Below, in pieces: positions 1 to 9,067 of a stretch of 64,000 bases of DNA; position 1 is the stretch's first letter, and every line of letters begins with the position of its first letter. The notes under the pieces were generated by a model. The model was given only the letters and a program-made list of their open reading frames with translations, searched no databases and was not told the DNA's origin. The DNA is from Cyclobacteriaceae bacterium (GTDB taxonomy: Bacteria; Bacteroidota; Bacteroidia; Cytophagales; Cyclobacteriaceae), in contig JAEUUC010000007.1 in the NCBI GenBank assembly GCA_016787665.1, positions 186,001-250,000 on the forward strand, in the 5' to 3' direction. Both the position numbers and the translations under genes were made by a program.

Positions 1-1
1 A

Positions 2-1267
2 AGAATTCGACACCGTGTGAATGAGAATGGGGGTGTTGATCTCAATGCCGATGCGACCGAGGAGGACTTTTATGACCCCAATGCAAGGATTAAGTTAACG
101 ACTATTTCTACTGAGGAACTCCGCAATGGCTTTCACATTTTCCAAACCTACCAGTTAGCAAAGCCCATGCAGGTGTATTGGACGCTCGATCTCGGTCGTT
201 CAATCAACGTCTTCAATAACCCTGACAAAAGTACCCTGAGCTTTTTTGATACACTGGTGGATAGCGCGGCTGTTGAAAACTCCTTTCGATTTGCTACGGC
301 CCAGTCGGAGGCCGGTATCAAAGGTTCTGCAGGCTTTCTCTTTTACAATGTCTACTACAAATTCAGGAGATATGTCGTAGAAAACTCATCGTGGGATTCA
401 ACTGCGCTGACCGCCTTGCCTTTTTCGCACTCCGGCATCGAACATTATCTGGGTGGCCGACTGAGGCTTCAGCTGGATTCCACCCGTTTTCTTCAAGCTG
501 AAGGCGAGTATTTGTTAGATGGCAATTACCGCCTGCAGGGCAAACTTACAGCACCCTGGTTCGAAGTTTCCGCCTTGAGTCAACTGGCGAAGCCTGCGTT
601 TATGCCACAAGCCTACCGAGGTACTCATGATTATTGGGCCAACGGATTGGATAATATATTCACAAACCAACTGGGAGGGGAGGTGAGGCTGAGGCGCAAA
701 CAATTCCTGCTGGCCCCGGGCGCGCGGTACCAGATTATCACCAATCACATTTTCTTCAAATTCAACGACTCAGGAGTTCAAAAGGTACTTCCGGTGCAGG
801 CAACCGGCAACCAGCAATTGTTGCAGTACTATGTGAGAATGAATTTGCCGCTGGTGAAGAACCTTTTCCTTCGGCCGATGGTCACCTACTCGAGCGTGAT
901 TCAAAGCGATCAGGACGCTCTGCAAATCCCCGAATTGTTTGTCAATACCCAACTGGCGTTCGAGAACTATCTGTTCAAAAAAGCTATTCAAGTGCAATTG
1001 GGTGCCGAGTTCCACTGGCGCTCTAGCTATTTCGCTTACGGATATGACCCGGCCATACAAAGCTACTATTGGCAAAATCAGGTACGGTCGGAAAGTTTTC
1101 CGTTCGTGGATTTTTTCTTTAACGGTCGCTTTCAGGGAGGCCGCTTTTTTGTACGATACAATAACCTGATGCAGAACTTTCTGGGGCGCGGGTATCAGCC
1201 CACACCTGGCTACCCGGCACAACGGCCGGTCATCGATTTTGGTTTTGACTTAATTTTGTTCGATTAA
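2..1267 (+). CDS. Putative outer-membrane porin (PF14121-like), 5' end outside window
   Basis: This is the C-terminal part of a beta-barrel outer-membrane protein. The reading frame is open from base 2 and runs through a GTG at 17 without a break, so the true start lies upstream and GTG 17 should not be taken as the start. About 420 residues are visible. They are rich in alternating aromatic and polar residues (for example YYKFRRYVVE, FFVRYNNL), as expected of transmembrane beta strands, and end in a strand-like FGFDLILFD with a terminal aromatic region typical of BAM substrates. The pattern resembles the Bacteroidota 'putative porin' family. miaE follows after 8 bases and is probably co-transcribed. 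The substrate is unknown. The family assignment rests on pattern memory and is moderately sure. Confidence 0.7.
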   Translation, partial: RIRHRVNENGGVDLNADATEEDFYDPNARIKLTTISTEELRNGFHIFQTYQLAKPMQVYWTLDLGRSINVFNNPDKSTLSFFDTLVDSAAVENSFRFATAQSEAGIKGSAGFLFYNVYYKFRRYVVENSSWDSTALTALPFSHSGIEHYLGGRLRLQLDSTRFLQAEGEYLLDGNYRLQGKLTAPWFEVSALSQLAKPAFMPQAYRGTHDYWANGLDNIFTNQLGGEVRLRRKQFLLAPGARYQIITNHIFFKFNDSGVQKVLPVQATGNQQLLQYYVRMNLPLVKNLFLRPMVTYSSVIQSDQDALQIPELFVNTQLAFENYLFKKAIQVQLGAEFHWRSSYFAYGYDPAIQSYYWQNQVRSESFPFVDFFFNGRFQGGRFFVRYNNLMQNFLGRGYQPTPGYPAQRPVIDFGFDLILFD

Positions 1268-1275
1268 TTCTTGAC

Positions 1276-1869
1276 ATGGAAAAACATGTGCTGGGGCTGG
1301 TGATGCCCACCGACCCACGGTGGGCGAATATCGCGCAGAAACACATTGGTGATATTCTGGTCGATCATGCGTACTGTGAACAGAAGGCCGCCACGAGCTG
1401 TATCTCGCTCATTGTCCAGTATTCGGATAAGCCCGATGTGGTGGATGCCCTGACACCCGTAGTTGCCGAAGAATGGAATCACTTTGAACGCGTTCTGGCG
1501 GAATTGCGTAAACGTGGTTTTCCGTTTGGTCCGCCCCGCAAAGATGAGTATGTGGAAAAGATTCAGGGGATTATGAAGAAGGGGGGCACGCGCGAAGAAA
1601 AGCTGGTTGAGCGGCTTTTGTTAAACGCACTGATTGAGGCCCGCAGTTGCGAGCGGTTCCGATTGCTTTGGAAAGAGATTGACGACCGCGAGCTCAGCGC
1701 GTTTTACCACGAGCTCATGGTATCAGAAGCTGGTCACTACAAAAATTTCCTCACGTTGGCCCGAACGTATGCCGAGCCGGCTTACGTGGAGAAACGCTGG
1801 CGAGAGTTTCTGGCCGCGGAAGCCGAGATTGTCAAGGGTTTGGAGGTCCGCAGCGACCGCATGCACTAA
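1276..1869 (+). CDS. miaE: tRNA-(ms2io6A)-hydroxylase MiaE
   Basis: A di-iron monooxygenase that hydroxylates the isopentenyl side chain of 2-methylthio-N6-isopentenyladenosine at position 37 of tRNAs reading UNN codons. The 197-residue, all-helical ferritin-like protein shows the expected carboxylate/histidine ligands: Glu35 (HAYCEQ), Glu66 and His69 (EEWNHFE), Glu121 (IEARSCERF), and Glu151 and His154 (SEAGHYKNF). Its length matches the family. The ATG at 1276 lies 8 bases after the porin stop. The gene converges on the large T9SS gene and the two stop codons overlap by 4 bases. The assignment is confident because every metal ligand is present. Confidence 0.93.
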   Translation: MEKHVLGLVMPTDPRWANIAQKHIGDILVDHAYCEQKAATSCISLIVQYSDKPDVVDALTPVVAEEWNHFERVLAELRKRGFPFGPPRKDEYVEKIQGIMKKGGTREEKLVERLLLNALIEARSCERFRLLWKEIDDRELSAFYHELMVSEAGHYKNFLTLARTYAEPAYVEKRWREFLAAEAEIVKGLEVRSDRMH

Positions 1870-4800
1870 CGCAGCACCACCCGCACGACACCGGCCGGTT
1901 GCCCTCCTGCGGACACCCGCACGAGGTAAACCCCTGCACTTCCGCGCAGCGAGAGTTTCGTTTCCTGACGGCCTGCGTCTTGTACCCCGCGGTCAATCGA
2001 CATCACCGATTGACCCACCGGTGAAAGCACCTCCATTTGCACCCGCGCGGCTGTCGCCAGCTGATAGCTTATCGTTACCTCACCCGAGGTAGGATTCGGT
2101 GAAGCGGTCACGCCTGAGACGGTTGAATTCTCCAATCCCGTGGGTACCTGCTGTATATACAGATCGTCTAACGCCCATCCCCATCCGGAAACATTGGCAT
2201 CCGAGAACATTCGGAATCGGAAAAGCAACGTATCGGTGGGCGCAAACACCGGTGTGATTTCCCAAACCTGATCCTGCATGAGCGAACGACTTCCTGGGGT
2301 GTTGGCCGCAAATGCGGTTTGCCATTCGGGCTTTAGGGTGGCATCATAGCCGGGTGAAATCGCCAGCCAGTCCACACCATTTTTTGTTGCTTCCAATACC
2401 ACATAGTCTTTGAACTCGGGTTGTGGGAAGGTTGATCCGGATAGGCCCGGTTCCACTAAGGCCACATCACGGTAGTACACTTTTGCTTCACTGGCGCGCA
2501 CTTTCACAGGCTTTCTCAATAACGCGCTGTATTGCGTATTGAGTGAATAATTGTGCGGGGTTTGAAGGGCATTATCACCGCCCAACCCTTGTATGAACAG
2601 GTTGGTGAACCGCCAGTTGTCGGACGTTTGGAAATAATCGAAATACTGCTCCTGCACAGGCAGGGCTAATTGAAAGTGCGTGCCCGTAATCACTGATGAG
2701 GTGGCAGGTGCGTTTTGAACAAAACCAATCGCTTCCATGCTTACAGTGCCGATTGGAACATTTCGGATAGTAGCAATATACTCCCCGACCAAGGCTGGCT
2801 GAATCTTGCCGATGCGGGTCTGATTCACCCGTATCTGAACGGAGTCATACGCGCGGTCAAGTTTGATTTTGAAGGCGAAGTCGCCCCGGGGTGTTGTGCC
2901 GGACGTGGTAATGGCCGGATTGGGGATGTTCATTTGATTTTGGTCCACGGTTGCTGTCCAGATACCGCGGCCATGAGTAGCGATAATGACCTGATTGTCC
3001 AGCCCTTTCATATCCCATACGCTGATGTTCGGGAAATCGTCCAGCAGAGCCCACGAAGTTCCTCCGTCCAATGACTGCACAATACCAATTTCCGTACCCA
3101 CCCAAATAATGTTCGTATTATCGGGCCGCACGTATATGCAGTAGACCGCCACATCCGGAAAGCCGTTGGTGCTGGTGCTGCCGGAGCCGAACCCGGTGAT
3201 ATCCTGCCAACTTGTGCCCAGGTTTGTTGTTCGTAGAATTTTTGGCCGGCCCCGGAACGAGAAGATTGCGTAGGCCGTGTTGGGTTCGGTCGGGTGAGAG
3301 CCGAGTTTGGTTATTGCCCCCATAGTGGCTGTCGTGTAATTGGCCGTGGGTGAGAACGTTTGCCCGCCATTTGTGGAGACATGAATGCGGCCATTGGATG
3401 AAATCCGGCTGCCAGCCCACACGATGTTGGCGTTAGCCCGCGAAACTTCAACGTCCATAGTGGACGTAGTTGAGCCCCAAAAGGTGGGGATAGGCGTTAA
3501 CGTCCACGAGGCTCCAAAATCTGTTGACCGGAATACGCCTGAGGAGGAGAGCGTGAAAATCACTTCAGGGTTGTTGCGTGAGTTGGCCAGCTTGGAAATG
3601 AAGGGCGCGGAGCCGCTTAACCCTGAAGTGGCGCTGGTCCACGTAAGGCCACCATCTACCGAGCGTCTGAAGCCATTGCCCTGAAAGCCTCCGATAAGCT
3701 TGCGATCGTCCCCGTTGTGCCAAATGGCTTCAAATCCATCGCCTCCAATCGCAAAATTATACGTGGTTGTCGCGGTTGCTTCCACGTTGGGCTGGCTCAC
3801 CCATGTGCCATTGTCTTGCGTGCCGCCTACAAACTGGTTGCGGCCCGGTCGCTTGTCTGCTCCGTAAAACTGACTGGTGTTGTACGTTATACCCGGGGAA
3901 GTCCAGGTGTTGTTGCCAATACCTGGCGTTGCCGCCACATTCGAGATCGCAACGCCACCGTCATTGGCATTAAGAATCTTGTACGAAGAAAGGGACATCG
4001 GAATGGCAACCAGATTGTGGTGATCAACATGCACCACGGAATTGCGATTGGGATCCCCATATTGGCCCCGCCCATCGGTTATAAAGCTGGTATTGGCATT
4101 GAGTTTTGTCTGGGCCGTGAACTGAAATCGCAGCGTTGCCGAAGAGGAGGGGGGAAACGAACCGCCCGCGGCCAACGTGGGCCAGATAAAGTACATACGG
4201 CTAAACTCATGTCCCCCGTTCACGGCAATGCTGGGGTGAGGAGCATTGGCATCGTAGGTAATATTGTTTACATAAAGGTACTCTCGTGACTGCTGAATCG
4301 CTGGCGCTTCGGTATTCGCAGGGTTAAGGTCAAAGGTCCCATTTCGTCCCTGATCGCGGAAGGAGGCCATCAATTGACGATTATTGGTCACATCCCATAC
4401 TTCGAATGGCACGTTTACGTAGTCTGTAAATGCATAACTGCTGCTCGGAACACCTGAACTGGCACCATCGGGAACAAGAAAGCGGTGTGCTTTTTGGCTT
4501 CGGCCGGGGCCAAACCGGATTTCAACACTAATCTGATTCGCGCCAGGGCCAACGTCAAAGTTCCCATTAGTTGCATTGGTGAAGCTGGTTAGCGCAAGAA
4601 AGGGGGCGGTGTTAATTTCTGAGATGCTATAGAAACCCGTGTTGGTTGATCCTCCTGTCAAATTAACCCGGAACAAATCGACTCCACCAACATAAACCGC
4701 GTTCGAATTGAAGGGGTCGCAGAGTATGGTGTTGTTGTACCAGCCCTGATCATTAAGAAAATCCAGTGCGGAGCCCGACAGGTTAACGTCCACCAGTGAC

Positions 4801-5792
4801 CACGAGGCCCCTCCATTATCCGACATCAGCAGCTTGGAGTCGTCACCAAAAGAGGATGTCTCAGCCGAAGCAAAAATGCGATCGGTCTTCACCGGAGAAA
4901 TATCGATCTCAACCCGCCCAACGGGCTTCATCCCTGCGTTTGTCAATTGCCAGGTAACCCCGGCATCCACGGACTTCCAAACACCTTCGCTGTTTTCGGT
5001 TGCGTATTGAATCTGGAAATTGCCCGGAGTGGCTTTAAGATCTTGTATACCACTTTCATCCAACGTTTTGGTAAAAGAAACACCTCCATTGGTACTTCGG
5101 TAGATCCCACCGTTGGTTGCTACAACCAGAATGTCAGCATTGTTCGGATCGACAACGGCACGATTAACATCGTTGAAGTTGGATGTGGCGGCCAGGTAAG
5201 TCCAGGTGATGCCCCGGTCGTTGGACTTGTACATGCCGTTGCCCGCCACCCCATCGAGGTTGCCGAATCCCTCGCCTGTGCCGAGGTAGATGGTGTTTGG
5301 ATTGCTGGGCGCCATCGCGAGAACAGTTGTGGCCAGATTGGGCAGATCCGGAGTAATCAATGTCCAAAGTTGGCCGCCATTGGTGGTCTTCCATACGCCA
5401 CCCGAGGCTGAGCCGGCATACCAGGTGTTTCGGCCTGGATCACCCGGGTCAACGATCAAACCGCGGGTACGTCCCGGAACATTTACAGGCCCGTGCTCGG
5501 TCCAGGCGCTAACACCATTGGTTTGCGTTCGTCCATTTCGGGCCCGGGCCATCGCCACGGTTTGGGCAGACTTCGTTTCGCGCACAAGGTACCCGGGCTC
5601 ATAGGCAGGTTGGGATAAATCATCGGGTGTACGTATGGCCCGGTGAAATTTTAAGAACTCAGCAGGTCCATCAAATCGTTGAGGCGTGTAGACAGGTGGC
5701 TCTTGGCGGGTGACTCGTGTTTGAAAAGGGGATGGCCAAAGCGCCACCGCAGCCAGAATGGTTAAGCAACCGATACGTGTGGAAAGTTTCAC
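1866..5792 (-). CDS. Large secreted BNR/sortilin-type beta-propeller protein with T9SS type A sorting domain
   Basis: A 1308-residue exported protein. An N-terminal signal-like segment (ILAAVALWPSPF) is followed by many BNR/VPS10-like repeats of the form S-x-D/N-x-G-x-S/T-W (KTTNGGQLW, KSNDRGITW, RSTNGGVSF, KSVDAGVTW, RSVDGGLTW, RSTDFGASW). These predict one or two beta-propellers over roughly residues 100-900. The C-terminal ~80 residues (starting ASPNPTSGEV, ending in GVYLVRVS and a short basic tail) form a type A T9SS sorting domain, so the protein should be released or anchored at the cell surface. The start overlaps the stop of the upstream lipoprotein by 4 bases, so translation is probably coupled. 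The ligand or enzymatic role is unknown; BNR folds occur in glycosidases and in non-catalytic binding proteins, and no catalytic set was recognised. Confidence 0.85.
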   Translation of the reverse strand: MKLSTRIGCLTILAAVALWPSPFQTRVTRQEPPVYTPQRFDGPAEFLKFHRAIRTPDDLSQPAYEPGYLVRETKSAQTVAMARARNGRTQTNGVSAWTEHGPVNVPGRTRGLIVDPGDPGRNTWYAGSASGGVWKTTNGGQLWTLITPDLPNLATTVLAMAPSNPNTIYLGTGEGFGNLDGVAGNGMYKSNDRGITWTYLAATSNFNDVNRAVVDPNNADILVVATNGGIYRSTNGGVSFTKTLDESGIQDLKATPGNFQIQYATENSEGVWKSVDAGVTWQLTNAGMKPVGRVEIDISPVKTDRIFASAETSSFGDDSKLLMSDNGGASWSLVDVNLSGSALDFLNDQGWYNNTILCDPFNSNAVYVGGVDLFRVNLTGGSTNTGFYSISEINTAPFLALTSFTNATNGNFDVGPGANQISVEIRFGPGRSQKAHRFLVPDGASSGVPSSSYAFTDYVNVPFEVWDVTNNRQLMASFRDQGRNGTFDLNPANTEAPAIQQSREYLYVNNITYDANAPHPSIAVNGGHEFSRMYFIWPTLAAGGSFPPSSSATLRFQFTAQTKLNANTSFITDGRGQYGDPNRNSVVHVDHHNLVAIPMSLSSYKILNANDGGVAISNVAATPGIGNNTWTSPGITYNTSQFYGADKRPGRNQFVGGTQDNGTWVSQPNVEATATTTYNFAIGGDGFEAIWHNGDDRKLIGGFQGNGFRRSVDGGLTWTSATSGLSGSAPFISKLANSRNNPEVIFTLSSSGVFRSTDFGASWTLTPIPTFWGSTTSTMDVEVSRANANIVWAGSRISSNGRIHVSTNGGQTFSPTANYTTATMGAITKLGSHPTEPNTAYAIFSFRGRPKILRTTNLGTSWQDITGFGSGSTSTNGFPDVAVYCIYVRPDNTNIIWVGTEIGIVQSLDGGTSWALLDDFPNISVWDMKGLDNQVIIATHGRGIWTATVDQNQMNIPNPAITTSGTTPRGDFAFKIKLDRAYDSVQIRVNQTRIGKIQPALVGEYIATIRNVPIGTVSMEAIGFVQNAPATSSVITGTHFQLALPVQEQYFDYFQTSDNWRFTNLFIQGLGGDNALQTPHNYSLNTQYSALLRKPVKVRASEAKVYYRDVALVEPGLSGSTFPQPEFKDYVVLEATKNGVDWLAISPGYDATLKPEWQTAFAANTPGSRSLMQDQVWEITPVFAPTDTLLFRFRMFSDANVSGWGWALDDLYIQQVPTGLENSTVSGVTASPNPTSGEVTISYQLATAARVQMEVLSPVGQSVMSIDRGVQDAGRQETKLSLRGSAGVYLVRVSAGGQPAGVVRVVLR

Positions 5793-6163
5793 GGCAGGGG
5801 ATTTTCAACGTTGATGATTCGAATAAAGTCGTCTGGGTTTTTTCCGGAAGGCATTACTTCCGGCATATCTAACAGCGCCAGGGCCGAATCGGTTTGCCAG
5901 CGGACAAAACCTGGCGTAAAAGTCTGATCGAACAGGATTTTGTGGTTTGCCACACGCAGCACGATCACCCGAGATCGTGGGGTGTTACTCTTGCCGATAG
6001 CCAGCAGCAGCGTGCGCGAGCTATTCGGTATTAAATCACAGTCGTTACCAAGCCATGAACGGGCGAGGGCTGAGGCATCGGCAGAGCCGGTTTGTGCAGG
6101 CGGTTTGCATGTAGAAAGCAAAAACATGGTAAGCATCACCATGAAGGAGAGGCGCGCGGTCAT
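5789..6163 (-). CDS. Small predicted lipoprotein of unknown function
   Basis: This 124-residue protein starts with a hydrophobic signal (FMVMLTMFLLSTC) whose LLSTC works as a lipobox, with Cys19 as the likely lipidated residue. The mature part is short, about 105 residues, with no recognised domain. It overlaps the genes on both sides by 4 bases (ATGA type): its start lies in the stop of the 440-aa protein at 6160-7482, and its stop lies in the start of the T9SS propeller protein. The three genes therefore look like one translationally coupled operon. The function is not recognised. The coding call rests on the tight overlaps and the clear lipoprotein signal. Confidence 0.75.
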   Translation of the reverse strand: MTARLSFMVMLTMFLLSTCKPPAQTGSADASALARSWLGNDCDLIPNSSRTLLLAIGKSNTPRSRVIVLRVANHKILFDQTFTPGFVRWQTDSALALLDMPEVMPSGKNPDDFIRIINVENPLP

Positions 6164-7482
6164 GTTTTTTGTTTCTTCTTTTTCGCTGCCGGGAACAGCA
6201 CGTTATTCAAGATCAGACGGTAACCCGCTGAGGTAGGATGAAGGTTGAGGTCGGTGGGCTCTTCGCCAACCGTGTGTTGATAATCTTCCGGATCGTGGCC
6301 GCCATAGTAGGTGAAAAAGCCTTTGCCCAAAACACCGTGAAGGTATTTGACCTCGCGAATGGCATTATTTTCGCCCATAATCACCACATCGTTTTTTACC
6401 AGCGGTTTTTTAAACCCGGTGGACTGACCATAAAACCCGTGAATCACCCGCGTATGGTTTTGGGTGAGCATGGAAGGGATAGGGTCCCACTTGGCTGAAA
6501 ACTCAAACAAGGTGAAGTAGTCATTGTCCTGCCGCAAGCCACGGTCGGGTGCATTGTTGTCAATGTCCGAAAACTCGTATTGGTAGGGATCACGTACAAG
6601 ATGGAAATCCGTAAAGGCCAGTGTGTGATCATATTTGATTTTTTCCTGTGCCCGAGGGTCAGCCGGATCGCCATCGAACATCCGTTCGCAAATGTCAACC
6701 CCTTCGGCCGCCAGGGCAATATCAAATGAATCAGTGGCCGAGCACATGGCAAACATAAAACCTCCTCCGGCTACAAACTCTTTTATTCGCTTCACTACGG
6801 CCAGCTTCAATTGCGAGACTTTTTGAAAGCCGTGTTTGCGGGCCATATCCTCCGCCTCTTTTTGCTGCTCGATGTACCAGGGGTAATTCGCGTAACTGCC
6901 AAAAAATTTCCCATACTGCCCGGTAAAATCCTCGTGGTGCAGGTGCAACCAGTCGTACCGCGGCAGTTCCCCGTTTAATACCTCATCGTCAAAAATTACA
7001 TCGTAGGGAATCTCGGCATAGGTCAGCACCAGGGTTACGGCATCGTCCCATGGTTGTTTCGATTTGGGCGAATACACCGCAATTTTGGGGTACTTTTCCA
7101 GTTTCATCAAGTCGTAATTCACAGCCGGGCTTGCCACCTCAGTGATGATGCTGTTGGCCTGGGCATCGGAGATTACTTCATAGCTTACCCCGCGCACAAC
7201 CAGCTCGTTTTGGATTTTGGGGTGGTACTTGCACATGAAACTCCCCCCACGATAGTTCAGCAGCCAGTCCACTTCACTTTCCTGCCGCAGTACCCAATAC
7301 GCTATGCCATAGGCCTTCAGGTGATTCACCTGCTTCTCGTCCATGGGAATGAACAGGTAATTGGCCCGGGCGACTATCGGGCAAAACAAAATCAGGACAA
7401 AACACGTTAAAAAGTCCAATCGAAGGCCCTTTGTCGCGCAGGCACGGTAGTTCAGCCTCCCCTCAGTTGCGTTCAAAGTCAT
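6160..7482 (-). CDS. Conserved exported Bacteroidota protein (relatives are sometimes labelled 'asparagine synthetase B')
   Basis: A 440-residue protein starting at the ATG at 7482. The longer reading frame to 7674 is not used here because it would run through the divergent permease gene. An N-terminal hydrophobic stretch (DFLTCFVLILFCPIVARA) predicts export, and the mature protein begins near ANYLFIPMDEKQ. Related Bacteroidota proteins are, to my recollection, often annotated as asparagine synthetase B. I see neither an N-terminal cysteine amidotransferase domain nor the SGGxDS ATP-pyrophosphatase loop, so that name looks unsupported. A GGGFMFAMCSATD segment and a GFFTYYGGHDPE motif near the end resemble ThuA/DUF4159-like class I amidotransferase folds, but this is weak. 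It is the first gene of the three-gene operon ending at 1866. Confidence 0.8.
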   Translation of the reverse strand: MTLNATEGRLNYRACATKGLRLDFLTCFVLILFCPIVARANYLFIPMDEKQVNHLKAYGIAYWVLRQESEVDWLLNYRGGSFMCKYHPKIQNELVVRGVSYEVISDAQANSIITEVASPAVNYDLMKLEKYPKIAVYSPKSKQPWDDAVTLVLTYAEIPYDVIFDDEVLNGELPRYDWLHLHHEDFTGQYGKFFGSYANYPWYIEQQKEAEDMARKHGFQKVSQLKLAVVKRIKEFVAGGGFMFAMCSATDSFDIALAAEGVDICERMFDGDPADPRAQEKIKYDHTLAFTDFHLVRDPYQYEFSDIDNNAPDRGLRQDNDYFTLFEFSAKWDPIPSMLTQNHTRVIHGFYGQSTGFKKPLVKNDVVIMGENNAIREVKYLHGVLGKGFFTYYGGHDPEDYQHTVGEEPTDLNLHPTSAGYRLILNNVLFPAAKKKKQKT

Positions 7483-7521
7483 ACCTTTGCTGCTAATCGA
7501 TTCTAAAAATAAGGGAAAAGA

Positions 7522-8760
7522 ATGAATCTGGTCGAGAATGTCAAAGAAGGGCTTCGCTCCGTGCAGGCGAACATGTTGCGCAGTGTGCTCACGGCCCTGA
7601 TTGTGGCCATCGGCATCATGTCGCTGGTCGGCATTCTTACGGCAATTGACGGTATTGAGTATTCGGTGTCGCAAAGCCTGTCCTCACTGGGTGTAAAGAC
7701 ATTTGACATCAACAGCAAGTGGAATCGGGGTGGCAGTCAGTCCGGCATCAAAGAAAAGAATTATGCGCCCCTGCAACTCAACGAGGTGCAGCGGTTTATC
7801 AATCAATATAATTACCCGTCATCCATCAGTCTTTCGGCAACCCTCACCATTCTTGCCGAAGTCAAACAGGGATCGAACAAGACCAATCCGAACGTAACGG
7901 TGGTGGGCATCAATGAGGAATACATGGCGATCAAAGGCCTTGAACTGGAGCAAGGCCGTAACCTGAGCAAGTTCGAGGTTCAATACGGAACCAAGGTGGC
8001 CATTTTAGGTGCTAAACTCGCGAAGGAGCTTTATCCTGATCGCAGCAAGCCGATTTTAAATACCACCATTTCATTTAAAGGCACTCAGTTTCGCATTATC
8101 GGGGTGATGAAGGAGAAGGGTAATATCAGCGAGAACAACTTCGATAACATGGTATTGATCCCGATTTTGGTTGCCAACCAATTGGCCAGTGGCAACAGCT
8201 TGAACTACCGGTTGGTGGTTGGCATCTCGGACATGACTCAGATTGATGTGGCCATGGGAGAGGCTACGGGTCTGATGCGCAAAATCCGGCACGACCGCAT
8301 TGGGGATCCGGACTCGTTCGAAATTGAAAAGAGCGAGGGTTTGGCGGAAGATCTGGACAGTATCACCAGCGCGCTCCGCATTGGTGGCTTTGGGGTGGGT
8401 TTCATCACCCTGCTGGGCGCGTCCATTGCCCTCATGAATATCATGCTGGTGTCGGTAACTGAGCGCACGCGCGAGGTGGGGGTGCGTAAGGCACTGGGTG
8501 CCACTCCGCTGCGTATCCGTCAGCAGTTCGTGATTGAAGCGATTGTAGTGTGTGTGCTGGGTGGCATAGTCGGGATATTCCTGGGCATTCTGATCGGTAA
8601 TTTAATTTCCAGTGTCATCGGCTTTAAAGCCTTTGTTATTCCCTGGCTGTGGATTCTGGTGGGCTTCCTGATTTGTATTGCCGTGGGATTGTTTTCGGGT
8701 TACTATCCGGCCCACAAAGCTTCGAAATTGGACCCGATCGAGTCGCTGCGGTTCGAATAA
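7522..8760 (+). CDS. MacB/FtsX-type ABC transporter permease
   Basis: A 412-residue inner-membrane permease. A first transmembrane segment near residues 20-45 is followed by a periplasmic MacB_PCD-like domain (about 50-270) and an FtsX domain with three C-terminal membrane helices (about 285-400). The signature [18 protein letters not shown] lies after the second helix, and the protein ends [17 protein letters not shown], as is usual for this family. Members of this family act as mechanotransmitters in efflux or lipoprotein release with a separate ATPase. No ATPase gene is adjacent, so the partner must be encoded elsewhere. It is transcribed divergently from the 7482 gene with a 39-base gap. 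A tRNA gene follows. Confidence 0.9.
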   Translation: MNLVENVKEGLRSVQANMLRSVLTALIVAIGIMSLVGILTAIDGIEYSVSQSLSSLGVKTFDINSKWNRGGSQSGIKEKNYAPLQLNEVQRFINQYNYPSSISLSATLTILAEVKQGSNKTNPNVTVVGINEEYMAIKGLELEQGRNLSKFEVQYGTKVAILGAKLAKELYPDRSKPILNTTISFKGTQFRIIGVMKEKGNISENNFDNMVLIPILVANQLASGNSLNYRLVVGISDMTQIDVAMGEATGLMRKIRHDRIGDPDSFEIEKSEGLAEDLDSITSALRIGGFGVGFITLLGASIALMNIMLVSVTERTREVGVRKALGATPLRIRQQFVIEAIVVCVLGGIVGIFLGILIGNLISSVIGFKAFVIPWLWILVGFLICIAVGLFSGYYPAHKASKLDPIESLRFE

Positions 8761-8778
8761 ACCAATCGTATTTTCTTT

Positions 8779-8786
8779 TATTTTTG
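8779..8786 (+). promoter_or_regulatory. Candidate -7 promoter element for tRNA-Ser
   Basis: TATTTTTG matches the Bacteroidota -7 consensus TAnnTTTG, 38 bases upstream of the tRNA. No convincing TTTG -33 box is seen at the right distance, so this is only a candidate. Confidence 0.35.
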
Positions 8787-8824
8787 CCGCACTTTACGCC
8801 ACGCGGTTTCGGCTTAGTTTTCCC

Positions 8825-8914
8825 GGAGAGATGCCAGAGTGGCCGAATGGGGCGGTCTCGAAAACCGCTATACGGGCAACTGTATCGAGGGTTCGAATCC
8901 CTCTCTCTCCGCCA
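8825..8914 (+). tRNA. tRNA-Ser (anticodon CGA)
   Basis: A complete class II tRNA of 90 nt including an encoded CCA. The acceptor GGAGAGA (8825-8831) pairs with TCTCTCC (8904-8910), followed by discriminator G and CCA (8912-8914). The anticodon stem GCGGT/ACCGC closes a seven-base loop with anticodon CGA at 8859-8861, reading UCG. The long variable arm contains ATAC/GTAT, and the T stem GAGGG/CCCTC encloses the normal TTCGAAT loop. A G discriminator and a long variable arm are the serine identity features. Confidence 0.96.
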
Positions 8915-8915
8915 G

Positions 8916-9032
8916 AAAATCAGACTCCCGCGCCAGCGGGATTGGTCGTGAGGACTTTCGAGTCAAAGCTAAGTTTTGCGCGAGAAATGTCGGGCACGAC
9001 AAAAACGGAGCGCAGCGAAGTAGTCTGATTTT
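8916..9032 (+). repeat. Structured element bounded by 11-bp perfect inverted repeats, directly after tRNA-Ser
   Basis: AAAATCAGACT at 8916-8926 is exactly inverted as AGTCTGATTTT at 9022-9032. Inside lie a CCCGC-GCCA-GCGGG hairpin (8927-8940), a second inverted pair GTCGTG (8945-8950)/CACGAC (8995-9000) and a GACT-TTCG-AGTC tetraloop hairpin (8953-8964). The element begins one base after the tRNA CCA end. There is no plausible reading frame of its own. It looks like a palindromic repeat or MITE-like unit, or a structured RNA co-transcribed with the tRNA. Whether it is repeated elsewhere in the genome cannot be seen from here. Confidence 0.6.
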
Positions 9033-9067
9033 GTGAAGCCCCCCGCTTACGGGCATCAGCTACGCTG

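Noticed and set aside
3717..4289. Plus-strand frame of 190 codons
   Set aside because: Shadow inside the T9SS propeller gene; no domain pattern.
6160..7482. Name asparagine synthetase B
   Set aside because: No N-terminal catalytic Cys domain and no ATP pyrophosphatase motif were visible.
7482..7674. N-terminal extension of the 440-aa protein
   Set aside because: It would overlap the divergent permease gene by 150 bases and precede the export signal with an unrelated basic segment.
8868..9056. Antisense 62-codon frame containing the phrase AEREGFEPS
   Set aside because: This is the familiar artefact of translating the reverse strand of a tRNA-Ser gene; it overlaps the tRNA and the structured element.
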